Shown here in pieces: positions 40,701 through 53,108 of a stretch of DNA of 64,000 nt. The notes under the pieces were generated by a model. It did not search any database. It saw nothing but the letters and a program-made list of their open reading frames with translations, and had not been told where the DNA came from. Origin of the DNA: Trochalopteron elliotii (Eukaryota > Chordata > Aves > Passeriformes > Leiothrichidae); assembly GCA_024734555.1 (NCBI GenBank), contig JANPWX010000449.1:4026179-4090178 (forward strand), in the 5' to 3' direction. The position numbers and the translations under genes were made by a program. Each line of letters starts with the position of its first letter. Within the stretch, counting starts at the first letter, position 1.

Positions 40701-40896
40701 CTTTATTCTGGATTCCGTTTGATTTTTGCAGGGGACACCCAATGGCTTAACCACATTTTGAACAAAAAAGAGATATGGAGAGAAAAAGCCCTATTTTCTT
40801 GCCAAGCAGAATTAGGGGAGGATAGTATTAGTGGATGTTTATGTAGACTCTTTCTTAAGACATGATCTATTCTTTTTGAGACTGTGCTAGTTTCAA

Positions 40897-40912
40897 AACC
40901 CTAACCCTAACC
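40897..40912. repeat. Short telomere-like motif
   Basis: AACCCTAACCCTAACC, about two and a half CCCTAA units, inside intron 1. Could be a small interstitial telomeric insertion at a repaired break, or chance. Confidence 0.6.
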
Positions 40913-43900
40913 GGACTGGGCTGCAATTTTTCATTCATAATGGATTTTGTTTCTGTGCTTCTTTTCTTCTCATCCCGGCTTCATAGCTGGGAAAGATGTA
41001 AACCATATAAACAGATGGGATTTTGCTACACTAGTTAACATGTTGATCAATCACATCATCTGCTGTGTGAGCCATCCTTCTCCTCCCTCCCCTCCTTTTG
41101 CAATCACTCAGAAAACCCCAGCAGACTGCTTGTATATCATTGGTCACCATGACAGGCAACACATTTCTTCATCTGCTTCCCCCTTTGAATGCAATAAGGT
41201 CTAAAGAAGGTTTTCACACCTAACTTAACCATGGATACACAATACTCAGGAAAAAATGCGGCGCTGGCTTCTGCTGTGCAGTGTTCATTGCAGGACAGAT
41301 GTGCCCACAGCCTCCTGGGATGGCAGAGGAGCACGCCACAGCTGCCTGGGGACACCTTCAGCGACAAGATGTCTCTCCATAACATGGCTGTTGCTCTTAA
41401 AATGCACTCATGGCAGCAAACTGTAGTCCTTAGGATTCAAGGCATTCCCTGCACTAGGCACCATATGGTTACACAAATCTCTTCTGCAAAAGCTGCCATG
41501 ATGACAATTGTTACACAGGAAAAGAACTGGAGATGGAGCACAAAAACCAGATAAGTGTAACAACGACAAGTGATAGAAAAACCTATAAAAAGCAAGTCAT
41601 ATTCACATCCATTACTAATTATATGCCCATTGTTTGCCAGTAGAAAAACACTATGTGGTCTGAGGGTAGAAAAGAACGTTCACAAGAAAAATTAACATTT
41701 TTAATTAGACTAACTGAATTGGATTTAAAAAAAAAATCAAAATGCCTTTGGGCACACAGAATTCTTATTGATCCTCTCTTTTTTTGTGTCTGAGTCCCAC
41801 TGGTGAGGTTCAGAAGTGGATTTTTTGAAGTCTCCCTCCTCCTTACACCAGACTGGGGAGTGCAGGAAGGGCAGATGAAATACACTCTCCAGAAAACTGG
41901 GACCAGAGCTTTTTGCCTGGAAGTGCACACCTTGAGGATAATGGAGAAGGGCTAAACCACTCCTGACTTAAACAACAGGCTTCCTTACTGCATGCCAATG
42001 AGATGTCAGGGCTGGACTTCACTTTTAATGAAATCCATGAGTAGAATCATACCTACTTTATTACAAGAATTTTTAGCAGTAATTAACACACATAGATTGC
42101 AAAGCTCTTCTAGCAGCTGTGATGCTGCTGTTCTCTAAAGATGCTCAAGAAGACATCACACTGCTCCCTGCCTTAAAAACTCCTAATAAAAGCAGGCTTT
42201 AATTCTGAAGTGCATTCAGAGCACATGGGGGAGCAAAATCAATGCTTGCTCAAACAGATCAAGAAAAACAACTCCTTAGCAAAGTAACCATTCTTTTCAG
42301 ACTCCGACGTGCCCTGTTCAAATACTACTGAAGTCAGTGCAAAAACTCCCTTAGGAATTTGACAGATTAAAAAAAAAAAAAAAAGGAAAAAAATCAAATC
42401 CAAGCCCAAAACCTTGACCAAAGCACATTTAAAATTTAACCACTATACACCTCATATTCTCTGGACCAAAGTGTTTTAGTATGAGAATCAGATGAAGGTG
42501 TACAAGGTCCCTTCAGTTGGTTCACATACGAGTGAGAGAATTCTACCAACCATCAAGATTTGACCAGAAATATCACTTCTGTTTAACATTATCTGAAAGA
42601 GCTATAGCTTCTAATATTTAAACATCAAAGGATCTGAATCTATCCAAGCAAAACTATTAATCTATAAAGGCAGAATAGAGCCAATATTTTCAACACAATG
42701 AGAGACTGAAGACTTCTCCGTATTATCTTACTATTGTTCAATAATCTGTGTCCATTCAGGGGTAACAGCACATTCTTAAAATATTGAAGAAAAAGAAATT
42801 GCATTCCAGACATGGCAACACTACAGATGCAATCAGCTCTTGACTTTGATTCTTTTGAAGGGAAATGGTTGAAAATGGGTCTGTATTTACGGTAAAAGCA
42901 GTGCAAAAGTAGCTAGAAAAAAAAAGGAAGAAAAACTTTTAATATTTCCCTTTTAAAGGAATATCTGCTCTTGAATAGAAAGATTATTATGGAAGAAATA
43001 GAAAAATTATTATTTAGAAGCCTGTATTCAACAGACACTGTCATAAACCTATAAAGGAACAAACAGTCCAGTATTACATCAATAACTTATATTTCACCAT
43101 TTTTTCACTTTTGTGAATAGTTTACCATTAGAAAGTGGTTCCTAAAAACATATATCAATCTCTGAATTTATTTTAAACACTTCCAAAGTTTTCTTTAAAA
43201 AAATACATTGAATACAGGCAAAGAAATTAGAGAGAAGAGAGGCAGTGAAGAGAATTCATAATATCAAAAATTACTGATCTTGTGTAAGTGTTGTGCACTA
43301 TGTAAGAAGAAGGACTTGCTCCTCTTCAGAACATAATTTTTTATGCAATAATCATTCACTTCTGCTAGAGAGAAGCCATGGGAAATGCTATTTTGGTCTT
43401 CCTAACTTTATCACCAAAATGTGAAAATCTTCTGCGTACTGAAGTCTTGCATGTATTCGCATTTTGTGACTGGATTCGAATCATTCAGAGCATTTTTCTT
43501 GTAACAATCAGGCTCTTCTGCAACATTTCTAATGACATTTTCCATGTCTGGATATTGCAATTACATTAGAGAACGAGACTCAGAACTGACTAGGGACCCA
43601 TGATCTGAACCTGATGCACTCCTGCCCAGTTTGTTTCATCAAAATCTTTGCACAATACCAAATTTCCAGAAACAGAAGTTAACAATTAACAATTGGGATC
43701 AAAAATATTTTTGTGACAATCAACAAGCTTTATGGAGCACTAAGATAAATAATTCCCAAAGAGGAAGAATTTCTGCAAAGAAAATCTTGTCACAACCAAA
43801 GCTCAGAGCAGTATTGTTTCCCTGTGCTTTATATGCACCACTGATACAAGAAGTGGTGAAAAAGAAACTCGATAATGTATGAAGAGCATCATTGTTCATG

Positions 43901-46546
43901 CCTCTAAGTTGTTCCTAAAGATGCGAACACACACTGCCGTAACACCTAGACAGGTGTTGGGGACACAAAGGACCACCTCATTCAGAAAGTCCACAGCTGA
44001 AGACGGAGTAAAATACATGGACAAAGGAAGTAAATTTTGGGATCCTGTTCTTTCAAACTTCACTGAAGAGGTGATTTCAAAGCAGTTGTGAGATAACAGG
44101 CAGCAGTTAGCTATCTAATCAATAAATAAATAAACAAACCAATAACCTAACAACACCAAACCCCAAATCATTATCTATATCCATGATGTACAGTGTCAGT
44201 AAAAAAAGGGAAAGAGAAAAACGGGAACCAGGTAAGTATTGATATGTATCCATGAATCGACAAATACATTATTGTCAGACAAAGAGTTCACAGATGATAA
44301 AATCAAAACAGAGCATTATGAACATCCATTTTAACTTTGGCAGGATACAGGCTATAGCCCACAGTCAAAATGCACTAGATTAGAAACAATGGTTCTGCAA
44401 ACAGCAAAACAAATGAAGATTGGTTCCCTACTGTCTCTCTCTCGCTTACTCAACTTCTGAATTGAATTATGCTAAGACATTCTGATATATTTGCCTTTCT
44501 CATTATTAATTTCACCTCACAGCTTTTGGCAGCATTCTAAAGACCACTCTAGCAAGGAGGTCCCAAAGATGCTATGGCTGCAGCACTTCACTGATCTCTT
44601 CAAGGTCATGCAGTAAAACACTGGCAGAATGGGCAGAATAACCTGACATGAACAGCAAGCACCTGACCTTCAAGGACTCATGGTGAGCATTTTCCAAGGC
44701 CAGCCCCACTCTCAGTTTCAGACTGTCTTAATAAGAGGGATCAGAAAGATCTGTGGGAAGCAGATGATGCCAAAATTGCCCTTTCTTAACCTGAAATGTG
44801 AAGATCAGAGATTAGGAGTTAACTGACAAAATGCTGCATTGGATTTTGCATGGCCAGGTTTCGGTAGCAGGGGGCTACAGGGGTGGCTTCTGTGAGAAGC
44901 TGCCAGATGCCTCCCCCATGTCTGACAGAGTCAATCCCTGGCAGCCCCAAGACAGATGTGCTACTGGAAAAGTCTGGGGCAATTAGAAATGGTGGTAACA
45001 CCTCTACAAGAACGTTTTGAAGAAGAAGAAAATAAAAGTTATGGTACAGGTGTAATTGTGGCCAGAGAAAAGCAGAGTGAGAACAGGTGAGAGGAACAGC
45101 CTGGCAGACACATATATTTGTGGTAACCAATACCTGCACATATCTGAGAAAGAGATATGGCACTTGGATGCTTACAGGCAAGTATTAACAACTCAACACA
45201 CAGGAGTCTTCCAGCGTGATTCCAGCAGCAGGATGGAATATATGTTCATGAATCTGATTTCTTCTAGATGCCTCCAGGGATAATGAGCAAACTAATTAAA
45301 ACTACATAAAAAAAGTAATGGCATCCTTTCTCCACTAAATTCAGGTATGAATTTATTTCTCCAAATGCTGTGTCAATGATGGACTTTCAGAAGGATGTAA
45401 CCACATCTCAGGGACTGTATGTGGTATCTAAAGTATCTTTCAAATTGGCAAAACAAAGGATGTAAAAGGAATGCAGAGAAAGTAGTTCCAGGCTGCATTC
45501 ATTTCTAACCCTGTCCTTTCCCAGGAAATATTATCTAGCAAAGCAGACAACATTTTTACTTCAGTTTCATCCAGTGTGACAGCATATTTAGGTGTTTGAC
45601 AGATATGAGGATCATTACTTGTTACCATTCGTTATGGATCCCAACTACTTCTCCTTGACAATTGCACTTTCAAATCACTTGCTGCTTTGAAAGTACACAC
45701 ATATCAAAAAAAGTAGAAAAACAGATCAGCAATTGTATCAATTTATTCTGCTATGGATCCTAAGCATTGGAAGGAGCATGTTTGTCAATGGTTATTCTGT
45801 TAATGGAAAAAGTCAATTTGTACAGAAGGAACAGCTGCTAACACAGTATTGTCTGATCCTTCTGTCATAGCTACTTTTAATGTATCCTTTACAGGGACCC
45901 CACGTTTAGAAAAATGGAAGGGTCAACTTAACAAAAGAAGCCAGCTACAATAGTGGGTAAAGAAAAGAGGGTTAGAACAAATAATCCAGCCCACATTTAT
46001 GGTGGCAACATTGTGAAGTTTTGGGCAATCTAGACAATGTCCTATAACAGCAGTAGTAGAAGTAGACAAGCAATAAAGATGTCCACTATTAAGAATGGAG
46101 AAGGGTTTTGTTTGCAGTCTTTTCTATGAGTTTTATTTTTTTTCTCCAAACTCCCCATCTTACACAAATGAAGCAAAAAATTCCAATTTACAAGATAGAT
46201 ATGTACAGTTCAATTACAGGGGAGATAGTTTTCTGTGACCCTATAAAAAAATTCCAGGAATCTTGCAGAATTTTTCCTTTGCAGTAGCACCTTGGCTTTA
46301 CAATGCCAGTCATACAAAACTGCAATGGGACTCAGCAGCTGCTTCTCAACATTCTGAAGACATTCAGATCACACTTAGTCAGGCATACAGCATGGAAAAT
46401 ATTTTTATTTTAAACAGTTGTTTCCGCAAGTCCATATTCAATAACCAGCATTTTTGACTTTGAGAGCCAGCTAGCTATTCAGAGTTTCACCCATGCTCAG
46501 GGAGAGACTGAGGTGAAGGGAGTTCCTGTCCTTTGCCAAAGGGACC

Positions 46547-46595
46547 TAAAGTCCCTCAAGAGCACTTGGTCTTGAGGGACTTTAGTCCCTCAAGA
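46547..46595. repeat. Perfect 15-bp hairpin plus a third copy of the arm
   Basis: TAAAGTCCCTCAAGA (46547-46561) pairs perfectly with 46570-46584 across an 8-base loop. The right arm runs straight into a second direct copy of AGTCCCTCAAGA (46584-46595). Three copies of one 12-mer in 49 bp, one inverted, is unlikely by chance and suggests a templated duplication. The stem is shorter than a microRNA precursor. Confidence 0.85.
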
Positions 46596-48192
46596 CCCCT
46601 CATGTCTCTGAAGTTACATATGGACCTAAATGCCCGGAACAAGACAAGTGTCACTGCCTTCTCTTTGTTTTGTAACAAGCATGAATAATATATGCAAAAT
46701 TCACTCCCTACCCACTCAAGATTATCTGTCCTAGCAGAGATAAGGTTGCATCTATTTGGCTGTCAAAAATTAAATAATGGGTTATACTGTATTTGTAGCC
46801 CATGCTTGCTGGAAGAACTATGTGTAGCTCAGCCAGCCCTGAGATGGACCATGAGATGGTGGCATTCTGTCAGTCACAATTTGTTTGCTCTGTGTCCTGA
46901 GGTCCAGAGCCAGGTCAGGATGCCAATCTGACAAAGCTGTCTTGGTGGAAGCATGTGGTCCTGCACGCCAATGTCCACATGCACTCAAAGCAAGCAAGCC
47001 TCTATAACAGAACTGAACAGCATTCTGGACTTCAGGTCAAGGAGTTCTGATATGGTACAGTCAGCAAAAAAAGGGAGGAGCAGTAGCTTAAGTTATTTAG
47101 AGCTACAATGCAAGAAATTTTTTTTCCAAGCAAAGAAATAGCTCAAAGAAGTGGATTTGGTTTCTTGATTTCAGGAACAAATACGACCTTTATGGAAGAC
47201 TTGCTTTGCTCCAAAAGTAAAACACCAGTAAAAACTACTTCAAGTTTTATTAGTCATGTAAGTCCTTTTGAAGTGCTTTAAAACCAAACACATAACAACA
47301 TTTATTTTTAAAGGCTATGTTCATGGTTTTCAGGGGCCAGAGTCTGAAATTCCTTGTTTGCCTGCTTTCCCTCATTGAAGAGTAAGTTGCAGTCAACAGC
47401 ATGCCAAGCTGACAGAGTGCCAAGCTCCTTACTGATGCGACAGTCACAAATCTTGTACAAGTGTCACATTTCTGAGGGCTGAAAACATCAATATTCTGCA
47501 ATACTAAACAAGAAGAAAATTGAGTAAATCACCAAACCTGACACTGCAATGCTCGCAATACTTCTGTGTACCTTTTCACGTAATACAACAGCAGTTATTA
47601 AGAAACCATCACTGCCAGGCAGTGAGACATCAGAGCCTTGCTGCACACTCTAAGCCAGGGATAGTTCATTTCAATTAATATCTGACATGCTGAGCTTTGC
47701 TGCATCCAATAAAGTAGATATCTATGACAAAAGATGTACTAATAAGGAGGAAAAGAAACAGGTAGTCCCTTATATCTCATTTACTGGGATTCTATCATCG
47801 TATTTGGCCTGTAGTGTCAGCAGCACTTTCTCACTCCAGGTCCTGTATTTCTTATGTCTGCCATGCATAAGCTGTATTTGCTGTCTCACAGCAAGCTGTA
47901 TAGCTGAAATGTGGTCTAAGGTGTGGTTTCTACCTTCATCACGTGGACTTGTGCACTGTCCATATCTATCCTGAAAACTCCTGCAGAGATCATTTTCTCA
48001 GGTCTATGTCTTTGACCATAACACGTCACCCAAACACTGCCATAATTAGTTCTGTATGTAACTTGGAAAGATGCATGTCCTCATCCGCGACTGAAGAACT
48101 CATTTATGCTCCCTTACACTCTCCTGAATATAATACCCATGGAAACTTTGCAATGACCAGGTCAGACCAGATGTTGGCTATCATGCTAACAT

Positions 48193-48895
48193 GTTTTAGA
48201 ACGGTTTGCATCGGAGGATACTTCCAAAGATCATCTCATCCAATCCCCCTGCCACTGGCAGGGACATCTGTTATTAGATCAGCTTGCTCAAGGCTCCATG
48301 CCATCTGGCCTTGAAAACTACCAGTGATGGGATATCCACAAATTCTCTCACCAATGCGTTCCAGTATCTCACCATCTTCACTGCAGAAATATCTTCCTCA
48401 CATCCAATACAAACTTACCTTCTTTTCAGTTTAAAACCATTGTCTGTTGAATTGTCACTACGTGCCCTGGTAAAAAGTTTCTTTCTTATAAGCCCACTTT
48501 ATGTGTTGAAAGGCTGCAGTAATATCTCCCCTGAGCCTTATGTTCCCCAGACTGAACACTTCCAACTCTTTCAGCTTATCTTCATAGGAGCTGTGTTCTT
48601 CCACCCCTCTGATAATTTTCAGGGCCCTACTCTGGACTTGCTGTAACAGACTCATGCTTATTTTTATGTGCTCAGGGCCTCAGAGTTGGATGCAGCACTT
48701 CAGGTGAGGTATTATCTCAACTTGCTGGCCACACTGCTTTGGATGCAGCCCAAAACTTGGCCAGCTTTCTGGGTTGTGAGTACACATTGCCAGGTAATTT
48801 TTAATTTTTTAGCTACCAGTACCTTCAAGTCCTTCTCCGCAGGACTGCTCTTTACAGTTTGTAAATTTAAGCTGCCACTGCTTGTGCTGGACTCC
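48193..48895 (-). mobile_element. CR1 LINE 3' fragment, minus orientation (dead)
   Basis: CR1 is the dominant non-LTR retrotransposon of birds; most copies are 5'-truncated. Read on the minus strand, this segment follows the CR1 text from the C-terminal part of the reverse-transcriptase ORF to the 3' end. The frame at 48458-48655 reads LLQQVQSRALKIIRGVEE, then SSYEDKLKELEVFSLGN and LRGDITAAFQHIK, which is the usual CR1 ORF2 C-terminal peptide with substitutions. The 3' end lies near 48193, with a degenerate terminal octamer region. It is diverged, 5'-truncated and interrupted by stops, so it cannot move. It has the same orientation as PDGFD. Confidence 0.93.
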
Positions 48896-51800
48896 ATCTG
48901 GTCAGAGTAACCTCCTCTTCTTTTTCATTCATGCCACACTAAGGGCAAAAAAGATGCCCAACAGTACTGGTAGCAGAAGATAAGACAGGTCTTTGGGAAA
49001 TGTGACCTAAGCAGAACCAGGACTGGGATGTGAACATAACGAAGAAGGTCACATCTTTGCTGCTGAAAATCCCACTAAACCTGTCACATAGGCTCCATTT
49101 ACATTCAGTGGATTCAGAATTAATTAAGATGTTTATCTGCTGGCAGAGCAAGTGAATCATCTTGCTTTAGGATGCCCATTGTTTGGTGTGTCTATGCCCA
49201 CCTTGAAGTAGGAGGCTGCAGGCAAGAGCATGGGGCTGTTGATTGCTCCAACTCCTCTCTGGGAACTCTGGGAAGTACCCACTCCCATCCACTGAGGACC
49301 TGCTCACACCTGGGCAAGGGCCAACAAACTTCTTTGCTTCAGTCCCCTTCATCATCCTGGTACCTTAACCAGGACAATCACAGCATCTGGTGTTACCAAG
49401 AGGGCTGAGGACTTTGGGGACCACTGCCACAAGTTTTAACCAGCTACTAGAATCTAACATAGCCTCTATAACAACAACAAGTGGGGTTTCAGGAAAGATT
49501 AATTGGCTTTCAGGTCTGCCTGCCCTGCTGTCAATACACTGCACTCACTGGAGTAACAGGGAGCTTCTCACACACAGCTTGAAGTGAATGGTTTGTGTTA
49601 AGTTTTAGTGAGAGGCAGAGAGCTAAACTACCTCAGGAGTACTTTGATCATGCCTAACTGGGGACTCCAGAAATTTAAAAAAGACTCACTATTCTTTTTC
49701 TTCTGGACAAGATCACACACTTCAAGTTTTTTTCTTTCTCTTCACTAACTCAAACCAGAGAGACAGCACTCATGCCTATAACAGGCTTGACAATCTGATG
49801 CACACTACAATACTTGACAACACTGACAACTTTATCTGATTTTATAGAACTATATTGTTTCTGACTCCTTCTTGAAAACCAGGTTTGATTCTGTGTTCTC
49901 ACTGAGTGGCATAAGCTCGGATACTGCAGGCATTTCCTTCTCCTTGTTTCTTAACCATAAGCCTCCCCAAACTAGTACAGCTTAGGAGGAACATAGAGGC
50001 TAAAAAGAGTAGGGCCTGATTTATTTTTTCCCCCCTTTCCACCATTTGGTGCTGCTGTGGCATCACAAACCTTGGCTCTTCATCTTTTTTTTTATTAACA
50101 TAAATGTGGTGGCCAGCCCCCAAACCATGTGATCACTCTTTACATCTGAAAAAACCTCATGTGCACACAAGAGACAAAGGGCCTAGCTCATGTAAAATCA
50201 CTCCTGGGGTGTGTATCAGAGGTACCTCACCCTCAAACACCCAGCTGTAGATAAAGCCACTAAGCACTTACACAGGTTAGAACCAAACTTAAACAGGGCA
50301 AACACACCAAAACAGGAGCCCCATCATCAGTGACCACTGCAGGCTGGGTTCAGTGGCAGGACTGTGATTTCCAACTTCATGCTGCCAGCTTTGGGTATTC
50401 TGAGTACCATGACTCAGGAGTCAGGAGTCTGTGAGGAGCGAACCAGAGACCCCAAATGCTGTAGAAGCCATGATGCATGGGTGCACACTCCAGTTCCTGT
50501 GCTGGAGACAACACATCTGACATGAGCCAGTGCATCACCCACTGCTTGGAGACGGAGGAACAGAGTGCGGGACTTCCTCCTGAGCAGTCCCTTCCTCCTG
50601 GTCATCATTGGTAAACACAGTGCTTCCCTTATACAAGAGAGGAATATTTTATACTATCCAGACAGCTGGGATGTCACAGAAAGCACAGGCAGCCCTGTGT
50701 TCTCCACGGACGCTCTGCAATGACCACAGGGAAATTCATCTTCAGCCTCAACCAGGAGATGCTCCATGTGGCTTCACTCACAGGTGCTCCATGGAATATT
50801 AGTACAAACAAACAGCTTTTCTCTTGGATATGTTTATGAGTGGCACAACAAAACCTACTTTTCTTTATAGGAGAATCAGCCCCTCATACACACCACCAAC
50901 CACCCCCTGACAAATTTCAAGCCTTTGTCAAAATCCAGAGAAGTTATAGCTACTCAAAGTCAACACATTTATCAAATCAGAAAACAAACGTTTTCCCCCC
51001 TGCTTTATTCCCAGAAATTCCTGACAATTTCCGGTCATCATTTTTCTAAAGAAAATAATTAAAATAATATGGCTTAGGGCAGATATTCATCTTGGAAAAA
51101 CTCATCCCAAGCTGTCAAAGTGTAGCAGAGTCATCAATCTTGAGGGAAAAATAAAAAGACAATGAAAAAGAAAAAGGAGGAAGTGAATGAAGTCCTCATA
51201 AGGGACGTCATTCTTAAGAATGCTCAGTGGGGCTGTGAGTGGACCTGAGCTGAGCCAGTCCTTCCTTCCAAAACACATGGGGTGGTGTTTGGTGGGTGGT
51301 GTAAACTGCATGGTGGGTGGTTTGCCAGCCAGCCCCGGAGTGTGCTGGGTGGTGCCTGCCCTCAGGGGCATGGTGGTCAGTACTTGAGCTCTCTCTCCAA
51401 GCACAGAATTAAAAGGATAAACCCCAGGCCATACAAGTGAATCAAGTGTAGTTTTAAAAGCAAATGGATATGAGCAATAACCTCACAGATACTTTTAAAG
51501 AGCACTGTAACTGTTTGTCCAGGAGCTTCCCTGATCCATCTCTACCATAGACCCCCCTTTTCCTTTGATGTGACACAACAGTTTATCAGTGCGCCTCCAA
51601 GGAAAGTGCACAACTGTGCCATGGCTCATCTCCAGTAATACAGACAGACCATGTAAGACTCACAATAAAACCCGTATCTCATATCCCACAGAACAGTTTT
51701 TTCCCTTTGTTCCCGCCCACCCTTCTCTACCTATAAACACATCCAACTCATGAGTGTAATCTTGTATAAAATCTAAAAAGTAAGACCACTATGAAGTGCT

Positions 51801-52800
51801 GATCGCATTACAACATTCATATTTTGTAGACTAACAATGAATAAAATATGCACACATCCACACAAACTTAGAAGCTGAACATGTACTCCAGAGAAGACAT
51901 CTTTAACTGAAAATTGCCTTCATATCTTGCCTCCTGCCAGGATATAGCTCTAAATGCTGAAAACCTAAGTAGAAAAACCTGCATTACTAACTATTATACA
52001 TCAGTCTCAACTTATTCTCCTCTTCAGGCATTGATGCTCTTGCCCTTTAAGGTTAATCATTTAAGAAGACAATATTTTTACTTTTCATAGCACTGTATAT
52101 TACAAGAAGTGTTGAAGAAAGAACTTCACTGAAAGCCCTTGATGAAACATTCCTCTGAAAAAAACCCCAAAAATCAATAAAACCTTTGAAGTATTGTTTT
52201 GAAGTACAGCTGGTCTCATTTTCTGATGTGCCAGCATAAAACTGACTTCTGAGCAAATTCTAATGAAGGAAATAAGTAGGAATTGTCTTATATGAAATGA
52301 AAGCCATAATAAAATCAGTATAAAATGTATACAATCTTTTAGATAAATGCATTTAACAATTTCAAAAATTAATAGCAGAGACTAATTCTTTAACTCAGTG
52401 AGGCATGGGTTCAGCATCTACCTGGACTGGGGGGAAATTCTGAGCTTCCTGTTCTCAGGATCCTGACAACTGTCTTGGAAAGAGAGTTGAAGTGGTTTGT
52501 TGGTAGTACCTGCAGCCTCCCCTGCTTTCCCACCAGGGCTGGTGTGGCTCAGGAAGATGACATGCATCCCATGGGAGATAGCACACCCAAGCCCACAGCT
52601 GCAGCAGATCTGGAAGTCTGTCCGTGCTTAATAAATGTCAGGTTTTAATAGCATGCATGATTATTGTTAATTGTATTCAAACCCAGCAGGGCCCATGCCC
52701 ATATTGCATTCATCAATTTGTACAAAAGCTAACAAGCTTTAACCTGCACATGTGCAGAAACAGCCTGTGTACCTCACACAAACCCAAGGAAGCTGCAGCA
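48896..52800. other. Intronic DNA between two CR1 copies
   Basis: No exon, RNA gene or nameable element. A GGTGG-rich stretch at about 51278-51380 contains GGTGGGTGGT twice (51291-51300 and 51312-51321). Confidence 0.55.
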
Positions 52801-53108
52801 AGGTGGGAGCCAGCCTCTTCCCACAGGCAACCAGCGACAGGACACAAGCAAATGGAGTCACACTGTGCCAGCAGAGGTTCAGGTTCAGGTCAGACATCCA
52901 GAAGAATTTTTTCACTGAAAGGGTTGACAAGCATCAGAATGGACTGCCCAGGGAGGTGGTGGAGTCTTGAACACCCTGGAGGTGTTCAAGAAAGGACAGG
53001 ATTTGGCACTTAGTGTGATGGTCTACTTGGGATGGTGGCGTTTGGTCACAGGTTAGACTTGATCTTCGAGGTCTTTTCCAGTCTTAATGTCTCTGTGTTT
53101 CTGTGATT
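52801..53108 (+). mobile_element. CR1 LINE 3' end, plus orientation (dead)
   Basis: About 310 bp matching the extreme 3' part of avian CR1: GGGAGCCAGCCTCTTCCC, AGGTTCAGG, the GAAGAATTTTTTCACTGAA block, GGACTGCCCAGGGAGGTGG, TGGAGGTGTTCAAG, GGTTAGACTTGATCTTC, and GGTCTTTTCCAGTCTTAATG followed by the degenerate terminal repeat TCTGTGTTTCTGTGATT. The start is approximate; the copy is severely 5'-truncated and antisense to PDGFD. No target duplication was seen, which is normal for CR1. Confidence 0.94.

Larger units (their letters stand above)
25765..48190. other. Intronic DNA without nameable mobile elements
   Basis: About 22 kb of AT-rich intron. Simple sequence includes T12 followed by G9 (30834-30854), a G-run near 32532-32540, A16 at 42369-42384 and AAAT units near 44119. 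The largest open frame (36591-37169, plus, 192 codons) lies in a GC-rich patch and has no motif I recognise. No RNA gene seen. The A/C tract, telomere-like motif and hairpin are listed separately. Confidence 0.55.

Noticed and set aside
43465..43490. TTCGAATC resembling a tRNA T-arm
   Set aside because: No matching acceptor, D or anticodon stems around it.
48458..48655. Apparent 65-residue minus-strand protein
   Set aside because: It is the decayed C-terminal end of the CR1 reverse-transcriptase frame, not an independent gene.
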